Part shown: piece by piece, positions 1 through 7,529 of the stretch
Numbering within the stretch: the stretch's first letter is position 1
Layout of the letters: the number at the start of each line of letters is the position of its first letter
Assembly (NCBI RefSeq): GCF_020991275.1
Contig: NZ_JAJLQY010000005.1
Coordinates: 186,001-250,000, forward strand
DNA from: Actinocorallia sp. API 0066
GTDB lineage: Bacteria > Actinomycetota > Actinomycetes > Streptosporangiales > Streptosporangiaceae
DNA: 64,000 bases
Direction: 5' to 3'
Made by a program: the position numbers and the translations under genes
Notes under the pieces: generated by a model
Databases searched by the model: none
Told to the model about the DNA's origin: nothing
The model's input: the letters and a program-made list of their open reading frames with translations, nothing else

Positions 1-558
1 CAGGTCCGCATCTACGAGGAAGGCTTTTCCTCAAGCAAGCCCTCAGGGCGTCTCAGAATCGATGTCAACGAAAACTATGCTCCCGACTACCGCAAGGCGA
101 ACTGGGCCGACCGCAAGTCCTGGACGCTGGATGACAAGCTCCCTGAGGTGCTCCGGGAGGTAGAGACCCAAGCGGCTGAAGCCGAGCACCGCAAGCGCCA
201 GCGAGAGCGTCAAGAGCAACAGAAGCGGGAACGCTGGGAAGCCGCGATGGCCCAAGCCAAGCTCGACTTGGCCGAACACCACCGGGCCGAGATCCTTCGA
301 GCCCAGGCGAACCGCTGGTTCGAGGTCCATCGCCTCAACGAGTACATCAACGCGATGGAAGCTGCGGCCGGCCTTCTCCAAGACCCGGTCGAGGCCGAAG
401 AAGCGCATCTCTGGCTCGCCTGGGCAAGGCAGTACACCGCGAAGCTCAACCCACTCAACGGCCACCTGGCGCTCCCCGAAGCCCCAGAGGCCAAGCCAGA
501 TGCGCTCCGGCCGTTCCTGAAAGGCTGGAGCCCATACGGGCCATCGGGCCATCACTAA
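1..558 (+). CDS. Hypothetical coiled-coil protein, C-terminal part (5' end outside window)
   Basis: The frame is open from base 1 to the TAA at 556-558, giving 185 residues with no start in view, so the gene begins left of the window. The first ~45 residues look folded (string RIDVNENYAPDYR). Residues ~50-90 are dominated by E, R, Q and K and should form a coiled coil. The last ~90 residues are Ala/Leu/Trp-rich and probably helical. I recall similar proteins of unknown function on bacterial mobile elements, but assign no role. A perfect hairpin starts 23 bases after the stop. It lies in the accessory DNA left of the tRNA-Glu element. Confidence 0.6.
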   Translation, partial: QVRIYEEGFSSSKPSGRLRIDVNENYAPDYRKANWADRKSWTLDDKLPEVLREVETQAAEAEHRKRQRERQEQQKRERWEAAMAQAKLDLAEHHRAEILRAQANRWFEVHRLNEYINAMEAAAGLLQDPVEAEEAHLWLAWARQYTAKLNPLNGHLALPEAPEAKPDALRPFLKGWSPYGPSGHH

Positions 559-580
559 CTTCGATCTTCGCCGAGTCCTT

Positions 581-607
581 TCCTCCGCTCTTCGGCCGAG
601 CGGAGGA
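581..607 (+). terminator. Perfect 10-bp hairpin after the partial gene
   Basis: TCCTCCGCTC and GAGCGGAGGA pair perfectly around a 7-base loop, 23 bases after the stop of the preceding gene. There is no U tract, as is common for high-GC actinobacterial terminators. The rest of 559-846 shows no convincing gene. Confidence 0.5.
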
Positions 608-846
608 TGGCACTGGCCTTTCGGAAATGGTGAGCCCGAGCGACTTCGAAGCCTCTTACCGAAGACAGCAAGCGACCTGACGGTCACAACCACTCACCGA
701 GCCTCGCTCTGTCGTCGTACCACCCTGTTCGCGACTGAGCACGCAAGAGTCTTTGATCCCAAAAACAAGGCCGCCCTTACAACTGGCCCGTGCATGGGGT
801 CACCAATGGGCGACTGAGAGTCGTCCCGTTGGCCTAGGGAAAAATC

Positions 847-864
847 ATTGAGCCTTTTTCATCC
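847..864. repeat. IS left terminal inverted repeat (18 bp)
   Basis: CATTGAGCCTTTTTCATC; its exact reverse complement is at 1748-1765. The next outward base does not pair, so the match ends at 18 bp. Confidence 0.85.
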
Positions 865-985
865 TGGGTGCGGGTGGGCTGATCACAGCATGGTCGTGGG
901 TTCCCCGTTCAGTCCCGGACGTTAAGAAGCCCCTGGTAGATGGGTTGATCACCACAACCAACACCCGTCTCGACCAGGAGCTTCG

Positions 986-1752
986 GTGCTGTTCTATCGT
1001 GCTGCCGTCGATTTGTCGCGTTCAACGCTGAACTACGTCGCAGGGCTGATCCGCCGACATCGCAAGGCGATCGGTTCGGCCTGGCGTCTGCTGAATCCAG
1101 GTCGGCAAGCGCTCCTGGTGCTGGTCCACCTGCGCAAGGGCGAAACGTTCGCGCAGCTGGGGGCCGGCTTCGAGGTGTCGACCTCGACGGCCTGGCGGTA
1201 TGTCGAGGAGGTCGTCGCGCTGCTGTCGTCCCGCTCGCCGAAACTGACGCAGGCGCTGCGCCGCGCCGTCCGCGACGGGCTGCACCCGCTCGTCCTGGAC
1301 GGGACACTCATCAGCACCGACCGCGTCGCCGCAGACCGCCCGTACTACTCATCCAAGCACCGCCACCACGGCATGAACATCCAGGTCATCGCAGGCCCGG
1401 ACGGGGAGATCCTCTGGACCTCGGGCGCACTGCCCGGCCGGACACACGACCTCACGGCCGCCCGGATCCGGGGCATCCTTCGCGAACTCCACAAGACCGG
1501 AATCCCGGTCCTGGCCGACAAGGGATACCAGGGCGCCGAGACCCGCGTGGTGATCACCCCCTACAAAGGCCGAGGCAAACCCGCCTCCAAAAGCAGGCCA
1601 ACCGCTCCCACGCCCGCCTTCGCGCACCCGGCGAACGAGCGAACGCCCAGCTCAAGTCATGGAAACTGCTCCACAGACTCCGATGCGGCCCCTCCAAAAC
1701 CAGCCACCTCGTCAAAGCCATCACCGTCCTCGCCAACCGCGAATCACGATGA
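986..1752 (+). pseudogene. IS5-family transposase (DDE_Tnp_4 type), frameshifted near 1588
   Basis: Transposase of the enclosing IS. From a GTG at 986 the frame gives an N-terminal helix-turn-helix region (FAQLGAGFEVSTSTAWRYVE) and a DDE domain with LVLDGTLI (first Asp), the GMNIQVIAGPDGEI strand and VLADKGYQG (second Asp). Near 1588 the family C-terminus moves to the next frame: bases from 1591 encode KQANRSHARLRAPGERANAQ and on to the TGA at 1750-1752. One base missing at TCCAAAAG explains it. Some IS5 relatives use programmed frameshifting, but the canonical C-terminal block being split suggests a mutation or a base-call error. Confidence 0.75.
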
Positions 1753-1765
1753 AAAAGGCTCAATG
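1748..1765. repeat. IS right terminal inverted repeat (18 bp)
   Basis: GATGAAAAAGGCTCAATG, the exact reverse complement of 847-864. It overlaps the last codons and TGA of the restored transposase frame. Confidence 0.85.
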
Positions 1766-1828
1766 TTCCGGTGAACGGGTCCGCCAGAGGAGGCGAGAGG
1801 AGGTGGTTCGAAAGCACGTACGCCCTGG

Positions 1829-2167
1829 ATGGTGAGTCGGCATCTTGAAGTTCATGTGACGGCGAGCAGCCGCGCGGAAGCGCAGAGCATCGTAGACGCT
1901 GTCGTGGAAAGGTGGATGGCGGCAGGCGCACAGATCAGCGGTCCGATCTCCTCCACGTACTGGTGGCAGGGCGAGATCCATCGGAACGAAGAGTTCCTCA
2001 TCCTGATGAAGACGACGAGGGAACGGCTGGACGACCTCGTCGAGGTGGTCCGGGCGATGCACTCCTACGATACTCCGGAGATCGTCGCCGTCCCCATCGA
2101 AGGGGGCCTGGCCGATTACCTGAACTGGACCACAGAAGAGACGGCGGCGGCGTCGCCGGACGGGTAG
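1829..2167 (+). CDS. cutA: CutA-type divalent-cation tolerance protein
   Basis: 112 residues, the usual CutA1 length, covering the whole fold: an early VTASSRAEAQSIVDAVVERWMA helix, the middle SSTYWWQGEIHRNEEFLIL and MKTTRERLDDLVEVV, and the hallmark late segment THDTPEI-like 'SYDTPEIVAVPIEGG'. CutA proteins are cytoplasmic trimers related to PII signalling proteins; a role in metal tolerance is traditional but weakly supported biochemically. It is the only intact non-IS gene in the first 2.8 kb. The ATG at 1829 is chosen as the first Met of the conserved region. The upstream IS probably separated it from its native promoter. Confidence 0.85.
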   Translation: MVSRHLEVHVTASSRAEAQSIVDAVVERWMAAGAQISGPISSTYWWQGEIHRNEEFLILMKTTRERLDDLVEVVRAMHSYDTPEIVAVPIEGGLADYLNWTTEETAAASPDG

Positions 2168-2645
2168 AGACGTACTCCGCCCGGAACTCTCGCGCGACGT
2201 GCGCACGCGCGGGCACCAACTCCGTCACGACATTGTCCAGCCGCTGCCACCCGAGCGGAGCGTTCAGCTCCACCGTCGCGGCGAACGCGGACCGCGCCGA
2301 GCCGACGGCCTCGGTGACGTCGCCCATCCGGTACTGAGCGAGCGCCATCTCCGCCTGGACGACGCACAGTTTCTTCACCTCGGTATCGGAACTGAGATGG
2401 AGACCTATCTCGTCCATCGCCGAGAGGGCGTCGTCCGCACGGCGCAGACGCGAATGCACGGCGAGCCGCATCGAGGCGAACCGTCCCGGCTCGAGGAAGC
2501 AGGTCCACGGGCGGGCCCCGATGTCAGCCTCGGCGTACACGTCCTGTGCTTCACGGATCGCGTCCAACGAGATACTCGTAGCGGGGAGAAGAGCGGTCTC
2601 TTCGGCGAGCCGCGCGAGAAGCCAGGCGCGAGTGCCCGGGTCCGA
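2168..2645 (-). pseudogene. C-terminal fragment of a TPR-type regulator
   Basis: On the minus strand about 155 residues from ~2645 to ~2180 read like the helical repeat region of actinobacterial HTH-TPR regulators (RMGDVTEAVGSARSAFAATV, then GWQRLDNVVTELVPARAHVA). No start codon or N-terminal HTH precedes it. Upstream the frame runs straight into DNA homologous to a serine-recombinase tail at ~2650, and downstream it has no natural stop before cutA antisense. I read it as a fragment left by recombination at the element boundary. The family assignment is from overall pattern only. Confidence 0.45.
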
Positions 2646-2649
2646 GTCG

Positions 2650-2808
2650 CCGATGTCGTCTACGACCACACCACCGACCGAGCCGAGATCACCCTCACCA
2701 TGACCTCCGAAACCACCACTGCCATCCGACGCGCCACCCACAACGCCACAGAGACCAGGCCAAACACAAACAACCCCGGAGAAAACCCCAGGGCTGCAGC
2801 CATTTACC
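2650..2808 (+). pseudogene. 3' tail of a second serine recombinase (remnant of a tandem element)
   Basis: Translation gives VVYDHTTDRAEITLTMTSET, matching the C-terminus of the recombinase at 28480-30440 (IIYDHITDRAEITLTMTAET). DNA similarity, roughly 80% by eye, continues through the degraded hairpin region (AACCCCGGAGAAAAC near 2773) to the tRNA fragment at 2809. Nothing of the recombinase before this tail remains. The simplest reading is that a related element once sat in the same tRNA-Glu site, in tandem with the one to the right, and was later mostly lost. Confidence 0.75.
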
Positions 2809-2826
2809 TGGTACCCCCAACCGGAT
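2809..2826. repeat. Left attachment-site copy (18 bp of tRNA-Glu 3' end)
   Basis: TGGTACCCCCAACCGGAT matches 30384-30401 (TGGTACCCCCAACGGGAT) at 17 of 18 positions. It corresponds to the 3' end of tRNA-Glu including the encoded CCA. It marks the left boundary of the ~27.6-kb element. Confidence 0.75.
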
Positions 2827-3123
2827 ACCAGCCAGATGGCTGCACCGGGCCAGGCAGCGAACCGCCACCAAATGAACCTACGCGGGCAACTAGCAATCGA
2901 TCGCCCCGGCTAGCGACCGTGGCAGAGGAACGATCGCAGTCCGTCTTGGACAGCGCCTGTCGTAGACGCCTACCGGGGCAAGCTCTCAAAAACAACGAGC
3001 GTCCCGACCGATGGGGGAAGCTCAACCTGACGGGCACCACACCGCAGCCTTCCGCCCAACAGGGGGAGCTCAGGGCGTCTCACACCGACCGTCGAGTTCG
3101 GGTCTGAATACAGGCTCGCGCCG
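2827..3123. other. Left end of the element, no gene
   Basis: About 300 bases between the left att copy and the methyltransferase stop. No frame with convincing coding character on either strand, and no strong terminator found. Confidence 0.5.
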
Positions 3124-4371
3124 TCAATCCCGCGGTCTGTCCACAACCCAGGGATCATTGGGGTCAAGCAAGCGCATGAGGTAGTGCTCGGCGAGCCAGG
3201 CGATCGCATCAACGCAGACGGCGTCACCGAAGCCGGTCAGTGCCTGGTTCTTACGCAAATCGTTCAAGCGGTAGTCGCGAGCTCCCATCAGATTGCCGTA
3301 TTCACGCGCAGTCATCCATCGGACTCTGACTCCGTTGCTGCTGGCTTCCACGAGGGCCTGCTTGGATGATCCGCCTCCGGCAGTGCGCAAGCATCCGGCG
3401 ATCTCGTCGGCGCGGATCTCCCACATCGAGACCCTAGGCTCTCCCTTCACTAGCTCTCGAGTCCGCCGGTAGGCGGTTCGATAGGAGATCACCGAGGATT
3501 TCCGCAGGTCGTCAAGCCGCGCCTTCTGTCCCGCCGACAGGGAGCCGAGGAACGCCGCAGTTCTCTTCTCATCCCACCACTGTGGGTCGTCTGGAGCCAG
3601 AGGCTCCACGCAGTCGGCCAGGCCCTCCGTCTTGACGGGGTCGAGTTTCGGTAGTGGGGCGCGGTGTGTCCTCAGCTTCTTGTCGGCGAAGATCGAGCTG
3701 AGCCTCGGCGGACGTAGCACGGTGTCCTCCACCTCGGTGTTTGGCGGTGGCTGCTTGGCGCCGACGACAAATAGCCTCGGTCGGGATTGAGCTACGAAGT
3801 GCCGCGCGTCAATGAAGAGAACATCTGCCGAATAGCCCAGCCGATTGAGCGCTTTGACGGTCTCGACCATGTCCTTGCCTTCGCGGCTGGTCGCTAGGCC
3901 GGTAACGTTCTCCAATACGACAACCGGCGGCCGCTGCTTCTCCTCCATTTGCTGAAGGATCCGATAGAAGTGCCAGAACGTCCCGGTATGCTCGCCTCTC
4001 AAGCCTTCTCGATTCCCTGCCAGGGATACGTCGATGCAGGGGAAAGACGCCCATGCCAGCGAGAGGTCGTTAGGCAAGTGGTCGGCGTTGACCTCTTTGA
4101 TGTCCTTCACAACATAGTGATCTTTTTCGTCCCGGAAGTGGCCTCGGTACATCTGGGCCTTGTCTTCCTCGATGTCGTTGGCCCAGGCGACCTTGAACCC
4201 CACGCGTTCCAAGCCCATCCGCACCAGACCGATGCCAGCGAAAAACTCGGCGACAGCGGGGGCGTCCGCCCGTTCCCCGGCAGCCGCCTCCTCGATCGCC
4301 ACGGCGGCTGCAGCGGCCTCTCCTAGAGTTCCAGAGGCTCGTTCGGGCGCAAGAGTCACGCTAGCGACCAT
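3124..4371 (-). CDS. DNA (cytosine-5) methyltransferase
   Basis: 415 residues, a normal length for an m5C methyltransferase, which transfers methyl from SAM to cytosine in a specific sequence. Motif I FFAGIG at ~43-48 (SAM binding), motif IV with Pro-Cys at ~111-112 (catalytic Cys112), motif VI ENV at ~154-156, motif VIII QSRPRLFVVG at ~195-204, and a C-terminal motif X-like ALTGFGDAVCV. I chose the ATG at 4371 because AAGGTG lies 5 bases upstream; a GTG at 4434 is possible. It is divergent from vsr and the Shedu-type gene, and with them looks like the modification arm of the island. The recognition sequence cannot be read from the gene. Confidence 0.9.
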   Translation of the reverse strand: MVASVTLAPERASGTLGEAAAAAVAIEEAAAGERADAPAVAEFFAGIGLVRMGLERVGFKVAWANDIEEDKAQMYRGHFRDEKDHYVVKDIKEVNADHLPNDLSLAWASFPCIDVSLAGNREGLRGEHTGTFWHFYRILQQMEEKQRPPVVVLENVTGLATSREGKDMVETVKALNRLGYSADVLFIDARHFVAQSRPRLFVVGAKQPPPNTEVEDTVLRPPRLSSIFADKKLRTHRAPLPKLDPVKTEGLADCVEPLAPDDPQWWDEKRTAAFLGSLSAGQKARLDDLRKSSVISYRTAYRRTRELVKGEPRVSMWEIRADEIAGCLRTAGGGSSKQALVEASSNGVRVRWMTAREYGNLMGARDYRLNDLRKNQALTGFGDAVCVDAIAWLAEHYLMRLLDPNDPWVVDRPRD

Positions 4372-4780
4372 AGAACACCTTCCCAAAGGTCCAAACTCCC
4401 TCAACCCGTGTCGGGCCGAAGGTTCGCCGATCACGGCTATCGCTCAACTGTTCTACAACTATCTCCGGGCGTCTATGCTTCCGCCACCTCTAGTCTTCCA
4501 TCCAACACGAACACGTCGAGGCCTGTTTGCCTTACGGGGGCCCGCCTCGCGCGGGGCCCTCCGTCCGAATAGACCCACCCGACCCCCAGACAGGTCTTTT
4601 GTGAGTAACGTCATAGATGCGCCTGAGTGATCGAAGGACTACCAACTGCCACCGAAGCCGAGGTCGTCGGCATCGGCACCATCCCGCTCAAGACCATCAG
4701 TCGGCGATCTTGGATGATCCGAAGTCAGCCCCTTGCCCGATTGATGGTGCCGTTCGCAGGATGGCGGTTAGCATCAGCAC
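4372..4780. promoter_or_regulatory. Divergent intergenic region between methyltransferase and vsr
   Basis: About 410 bases with no convincing gene, between two divergent genes, so it should hold both promoters. The part around 4440-4500 is relatively AT-rich. No clear operator palindrome was found. Confidence 0.4.
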
Positions 4781-5251
4781 ATGGTCGAGTCCTGGGCGAC
4801 GTCTCCGAGTTCTCGTAGGTCCATGCAGGCCAACAAGAGCAGGGACACTAAGCCTGAGCTGGCACTACGTAGAGCCGTCCACGCTCTCGGCTTGCGCTAC
4901 AGAGTGGGAGCCAGGCCACTTCCGGATCTCCGCCGCACGGCCGACATGGTCTTCAGGCCGACCAAGGTCGCAGTGTTCATGGACGGTTGCTTCTGGCACG
5001 GCTGTCCAGAGCACCACAGGCTGGCGAAAGCCAACTCCTCCTACTGGGGAGAGAAGGTCCTAAGAAACTCTGATCGAGACGCCGAGACCGACCGATTGCT
5101 TCGCGAAGCCGGCTGGCTGCCCCTCCGGTTCTGGGAACATGAGCAACCAGATGAAGCCGCCCGCATCATCCAAGGTGCCATCCTCGCCCGCAAAGCGGGA
5201 GGATTGTCGCCACCCGCCGATAGCCTGGCAGAGGATGTCTGCCCTCGCTAG
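4781..5251 (+). CDS. vsr: Very-short-patch repair endonuclease (Vsr)
   Basis: 156 residues. Vsr nicks beside T:G mismatches made by deamination of 5-methylcytosine, so it is the standard partner of an m5C methyltransferase such as the divergent neighbour. Visible: SMQANKSRDTKPELALRRAV near the start, D55 in RRTADMVF (catalytic Asp position of the fold), and DGCFWHGCPEHH at ~69-79 with the conserved His and zinc-binding Cys residues, then WGEKVLRNSDRDAETDRLL and an LRFWEHE strand. The ATG at 4781 begins ~13 residues before the conserved region. Its end overlaps the next gene by 17 bases, suggesting translational coupling. Confidence 0.92.
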   Translation: MVESWATSPSSRRSMQANKSRDTKPELALRRAVHALGLRYRVGARPLPDLRRTADMVFRPTKVAVFMDGCFWHGCPEHHRLAKANSSYWGEKVLRNSDRDAETDRLLREAGWLPLRFWEHEQPDEAARIIQGAILARKAGGLSPPADSLAEDVCPR

Positions 5252-6611
5252 CAGCAGGAGGTTGTTCTTGGTCGAGAAGGTCTCCTTCGAAGTGGAGGAC
5301 CACGTTCACATGGTGGTTGACTCCATGACCGTGAGCGTCGAGTCCTGGTACGAGTCCAAGCGCGACCCCCGAGGAGAAGGCGGGGTCAACGGAAACGTCC
5401 TGGCGGCCGGCCTGTATATGACCGATTTCCTCGCTGAGTATTTTCCCCTCAAAGAAGAGCAATTCCTCACCGAGACCCAGGTCAAAGGGGCGGGCTATCC
5501 AAGGGCCATGAGGATTCTCGGCCAACACGGCGAAACTCGCCCCTTCCTCAAAGAGGGTGGCCGGACTTCGCGGGCGACGCGGAAGCACGCAAAAGAACTC
5601 GCGGATGTCCTCAACAACTCGGGTGCCGAAGCCGACCTCGGTCAGTTGTCACCCAAGGATCGGAAGATCGTCGCCTCGCTCCTACAGCAGTGGTTCGTCG
5701 AGAAGACCTCCATGGACTTCTACAGCCTGCAGTCGGCTGACCCCTCAGGCACTAACATGGAGGCTGCGTCGACAACGCTGTTCCAAGAGGTCCCAGCCCA
5801 AGGCAGCAGGCCCGAGAGCAGTAGCGTCGGTTTTGATCCAATGATGGATGAGCTGTCGCGTAACCCGACTCTGCTGAGCACTTTCTACAGAGAGAATCCG
5901 GATCAGTTGCGCGAGCTGATCACCAATGATGCGACTGGCAAGGACGTCATCGCGGTCGCTCACCGCAGGCAGCAGGTGGAGCGGTTTGAGAAGCTGCTCT
6001 ACGACGATGCCTTCTTCGACCTCGAAAAGAGGGAGGCCCCGCACGGCGCGGAGAGCGTCTGGCAGAAGTACTTCGAGGACAACCCCTGGATTCTGGGTAT
6101 TTCTCTGACCGGACAGCTACTCACGTCCTGGGACGAGGGCCGACTCGAACAGGTGGTGGCCGGGCAATCCGTCGCCGGTGCCGGCAAGCGGGCAGACGCC
6201 CTGATGCGCACGAGCGGCCGGATCCGGTCCCTGGTCTTCGCGGAGATCAAGACACATCGCACCGAGCTTCAGCTAAACGGGCCGTACAGGCCTGGGTGCT
6301 TCGCTCCCTCGAAAGAACTCAGTGGTGGGGTCGCCCAGTCGCAGATGACTGTGTACCAGGCCGTTCGCCAGATCGGAGAGAAGCTCGACGGCCAGGCAGA
6401 GGACGGCAGCAGCGATCCTCTGCAGGACGCCTATCTGATCAGGCCTCGATCGTTCCTCGTCATCGGCACGACCGAGCAGCTGACCGGAGCGGCGGGGGGC
6501 GTCCACACGGAGCGATGGAGATCATTTGAGCTGTACCGGAATCACATCACCCATCCGGAAATAGTCACCTTCGATGAGCTGCTAGCGAAGGCGCGTTGGT
6601 CGATCTCCTAA
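5235..6611 (+). CDS. DUF4928-like region joined to a Shedu-type (DUF4263) nuclease domain
   Basis: 458 residues from ATG 5235, preceded by GGCAGAGG and overlapping vsr by 17 bases. Residues ~53-125 (NGNVLAAGLYMTDFLAEYF, later EGGRTSRATRKHAKELADVL) resemble DUF4928, a domain often beside m5C methyltransferases. Residues ~276-430 match the Shedu/DUF4263 nuclease: VWQKYFEDNPWILG, RADALM at ~319-324, catalytic-type E337-I-K339, YRPGCFAPSKELSGGVAQSQ, then FLVIGTTEQL and a late TFDELLAKA. Shedu proteins are PD-(D/E)xK antiphage nucleases. The likely role is the restriction arm paired with the methyltransferase; that role and the DUF4928 label are inference from memory of the families. Confidence 0.75.
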   Translation: MSALASSRRLFLVEKVSFEVEDHVHMVVDSMTVSVESWYESKRDPRGEGGVNGNVLAAGLYMTDFLAEYFPLKEEQFLTETQVKGAGYPRAMRILGQHGETRPFLKEGGRTSRATRKHAKELADVLNNSGAEADLGQLSPKDRKIVASLLQQWFVEKTSMDFYSLQSADPSGTNMEAASTTLFQEVPAQGSRPESSSVGFDPMMDELSRNPTLLSTFYRENPDQLRELITNDATGKDVIAVAHRRQQVERFEKLLYDDAFFDLEKREAPHGAESVWQKYFEDNPWILGISLTGQLLTSWDEGRLEQVVAGQSVAGAGKRADALMRTSGRIRSLVFAEIKTHRTELQLNGPYRPGCFAPSKELSGGVAQSQMTVYQAVRQIGEKLDGQAEDGSSDPLQDAYLIRPRSFLVIGTTEQLTGAAGGVHTERWRSFELYRNHITHPEIVTFDELLAKARWSIS

Positions 6612-7525
6612 CCGACGCTCTTGATGCCCGGTGTCTTGAAGTCCGGGTCCAGTCTGAGGCCGGAAGGTCCCCACGCAGAATCCGGCGACGTGATCAAGGC
6701 CGACTCCTGCCAGGAGAACGCCCGCGTGTCCGGTGGGACGAGGCACCTAAGCGTCTTGGATGAGACCTGAATCATCTCCTGCACGTGTGAGATGTCGATC
6801 TCTTCGGCGACAAAGGCTGCGCTGGTGAAGACGACTTGGATCAACCGCCATTCGGTGGCGTGCTTCTGGCTCTTCTCGAACTCATTACGGCTCAAATGGA
6901 AGCAACCGCGGGTCTTCGGACCCGCGGCTTTGACTTCAATGCGATCTATCTTCGGCGCTCTCACTTCGATGTCATAGCCGAAAGCATCGGACACCTGTGC
7001 TGCGTGAATCGGCTTCAAGCCCACATATCTCAGCGCTGCGAGCACAAGAAACTCCGCCGCATTGCCGATCCGCTTGCGCAGCTCGTCCTGCCGCGAAGAG
7101 TCGAGCCCGATTCGCACGTTGAGGAGAATTTGATCGAGCTCCGGCTCTAGCCATCTCAATGCGGCGAGATCTTCGGCGGGAATGTACTCGCGCGTGACTC
7201 CCGCCATGGACACGGCAAGAGAGAGCCAGACCGGTGGGTCAGCCGCAAGCAATATTCGAGCCGCGTCACGCAGCGTCGCCGCCGCACCGAGATCGATCAG
7301 TCCAGTCAATTGTGGACCGAGCACAATCCTGCCTGACGAAAACTGGGCAAGCCCACCGGAGATCAGATGCCCTGCGATGAAGTCCAGGTCCATCGAGGAC
7401 GCGAGGCTGGAGCCGTGGGCTCTGGCTGCGTTCGTCCACTGGGCGATGCTATAGCGGGGCGCGAGGACGGCCACGCGGGCGAGTAGAAGCGTGCAGTACG
7501 CCGGGCCGTGTCGGGGCAGCATCAT
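6608..7525 (-). CDS. DUF3883-domain protein (putative PD-(D/E)xK nuclease)
   Basis: 305 residues. The C-terminal half carries a DUF3883-like domain: E158 in a helix (NAAEFLVLAALRYVGL), D185 in GYDIEV, E197-V-K199 in IEVKAAG, then CFHLSRNEFEKSQ and WRLIQVVF. This spacing fits a PD-(D/E)xK nuclease fold. The N-terminal ~150 residues are helical and unassigned. DUF3883 domains recur in defence systems with helicases and methyltransferases. It is the last gene of a tight four-gene minus-strand operon (4 bases after the SNF2 gene), and its stop overlaps the convergent stop of the Shedu-type gene. Confidence 0.75.
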   Translation of the reverse strand: MMLPRHGPAYCTLLLARVAVLAPRYSIAQWTNAARAHGSSLASSMDLDFIAGHLISGGLAQFSSGRIVLGPQLTGLIDLGAAATLRDAARILLAADPPVWLSLAVSMAGVTREYIPAEDLAALRWLEPELDQILLNVRIGLDSSRQDELRKRIGNAAEFLVLAALRYVGLKPIHAAQVSDAFGYDIEVRAPKIDRIEVKAAGPKTRGCFHLSRNEFEKSQKHATEWRLIQVVFTSAAFVAEEIDISHVQEMIQVSSKTLRCLVPPDTRAFSWQESALITSPDSAWGPSGLRLDPDFKTPGIKSVG

Positions 7526-7529
7526 TCAC

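Larger units (their letters stand above)
847..1765 (+). mobile_element. IS5-family insertion sequence, about 919 bp
   Basis: The element is bounded by perfect 18-bp inverted repeats (847-864 and 1748-1765) and carries one DDE transposase gene whose stop codon falls inside the right repeat, typical of compact IS5-family elements. No clear target-site duplication could be read at the ends. The right end lies only 63 bases before cutA, so insertion may have displaced that gene's promoter. Bases 865-985 are the non-coding left end. Confidence 0.8.
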
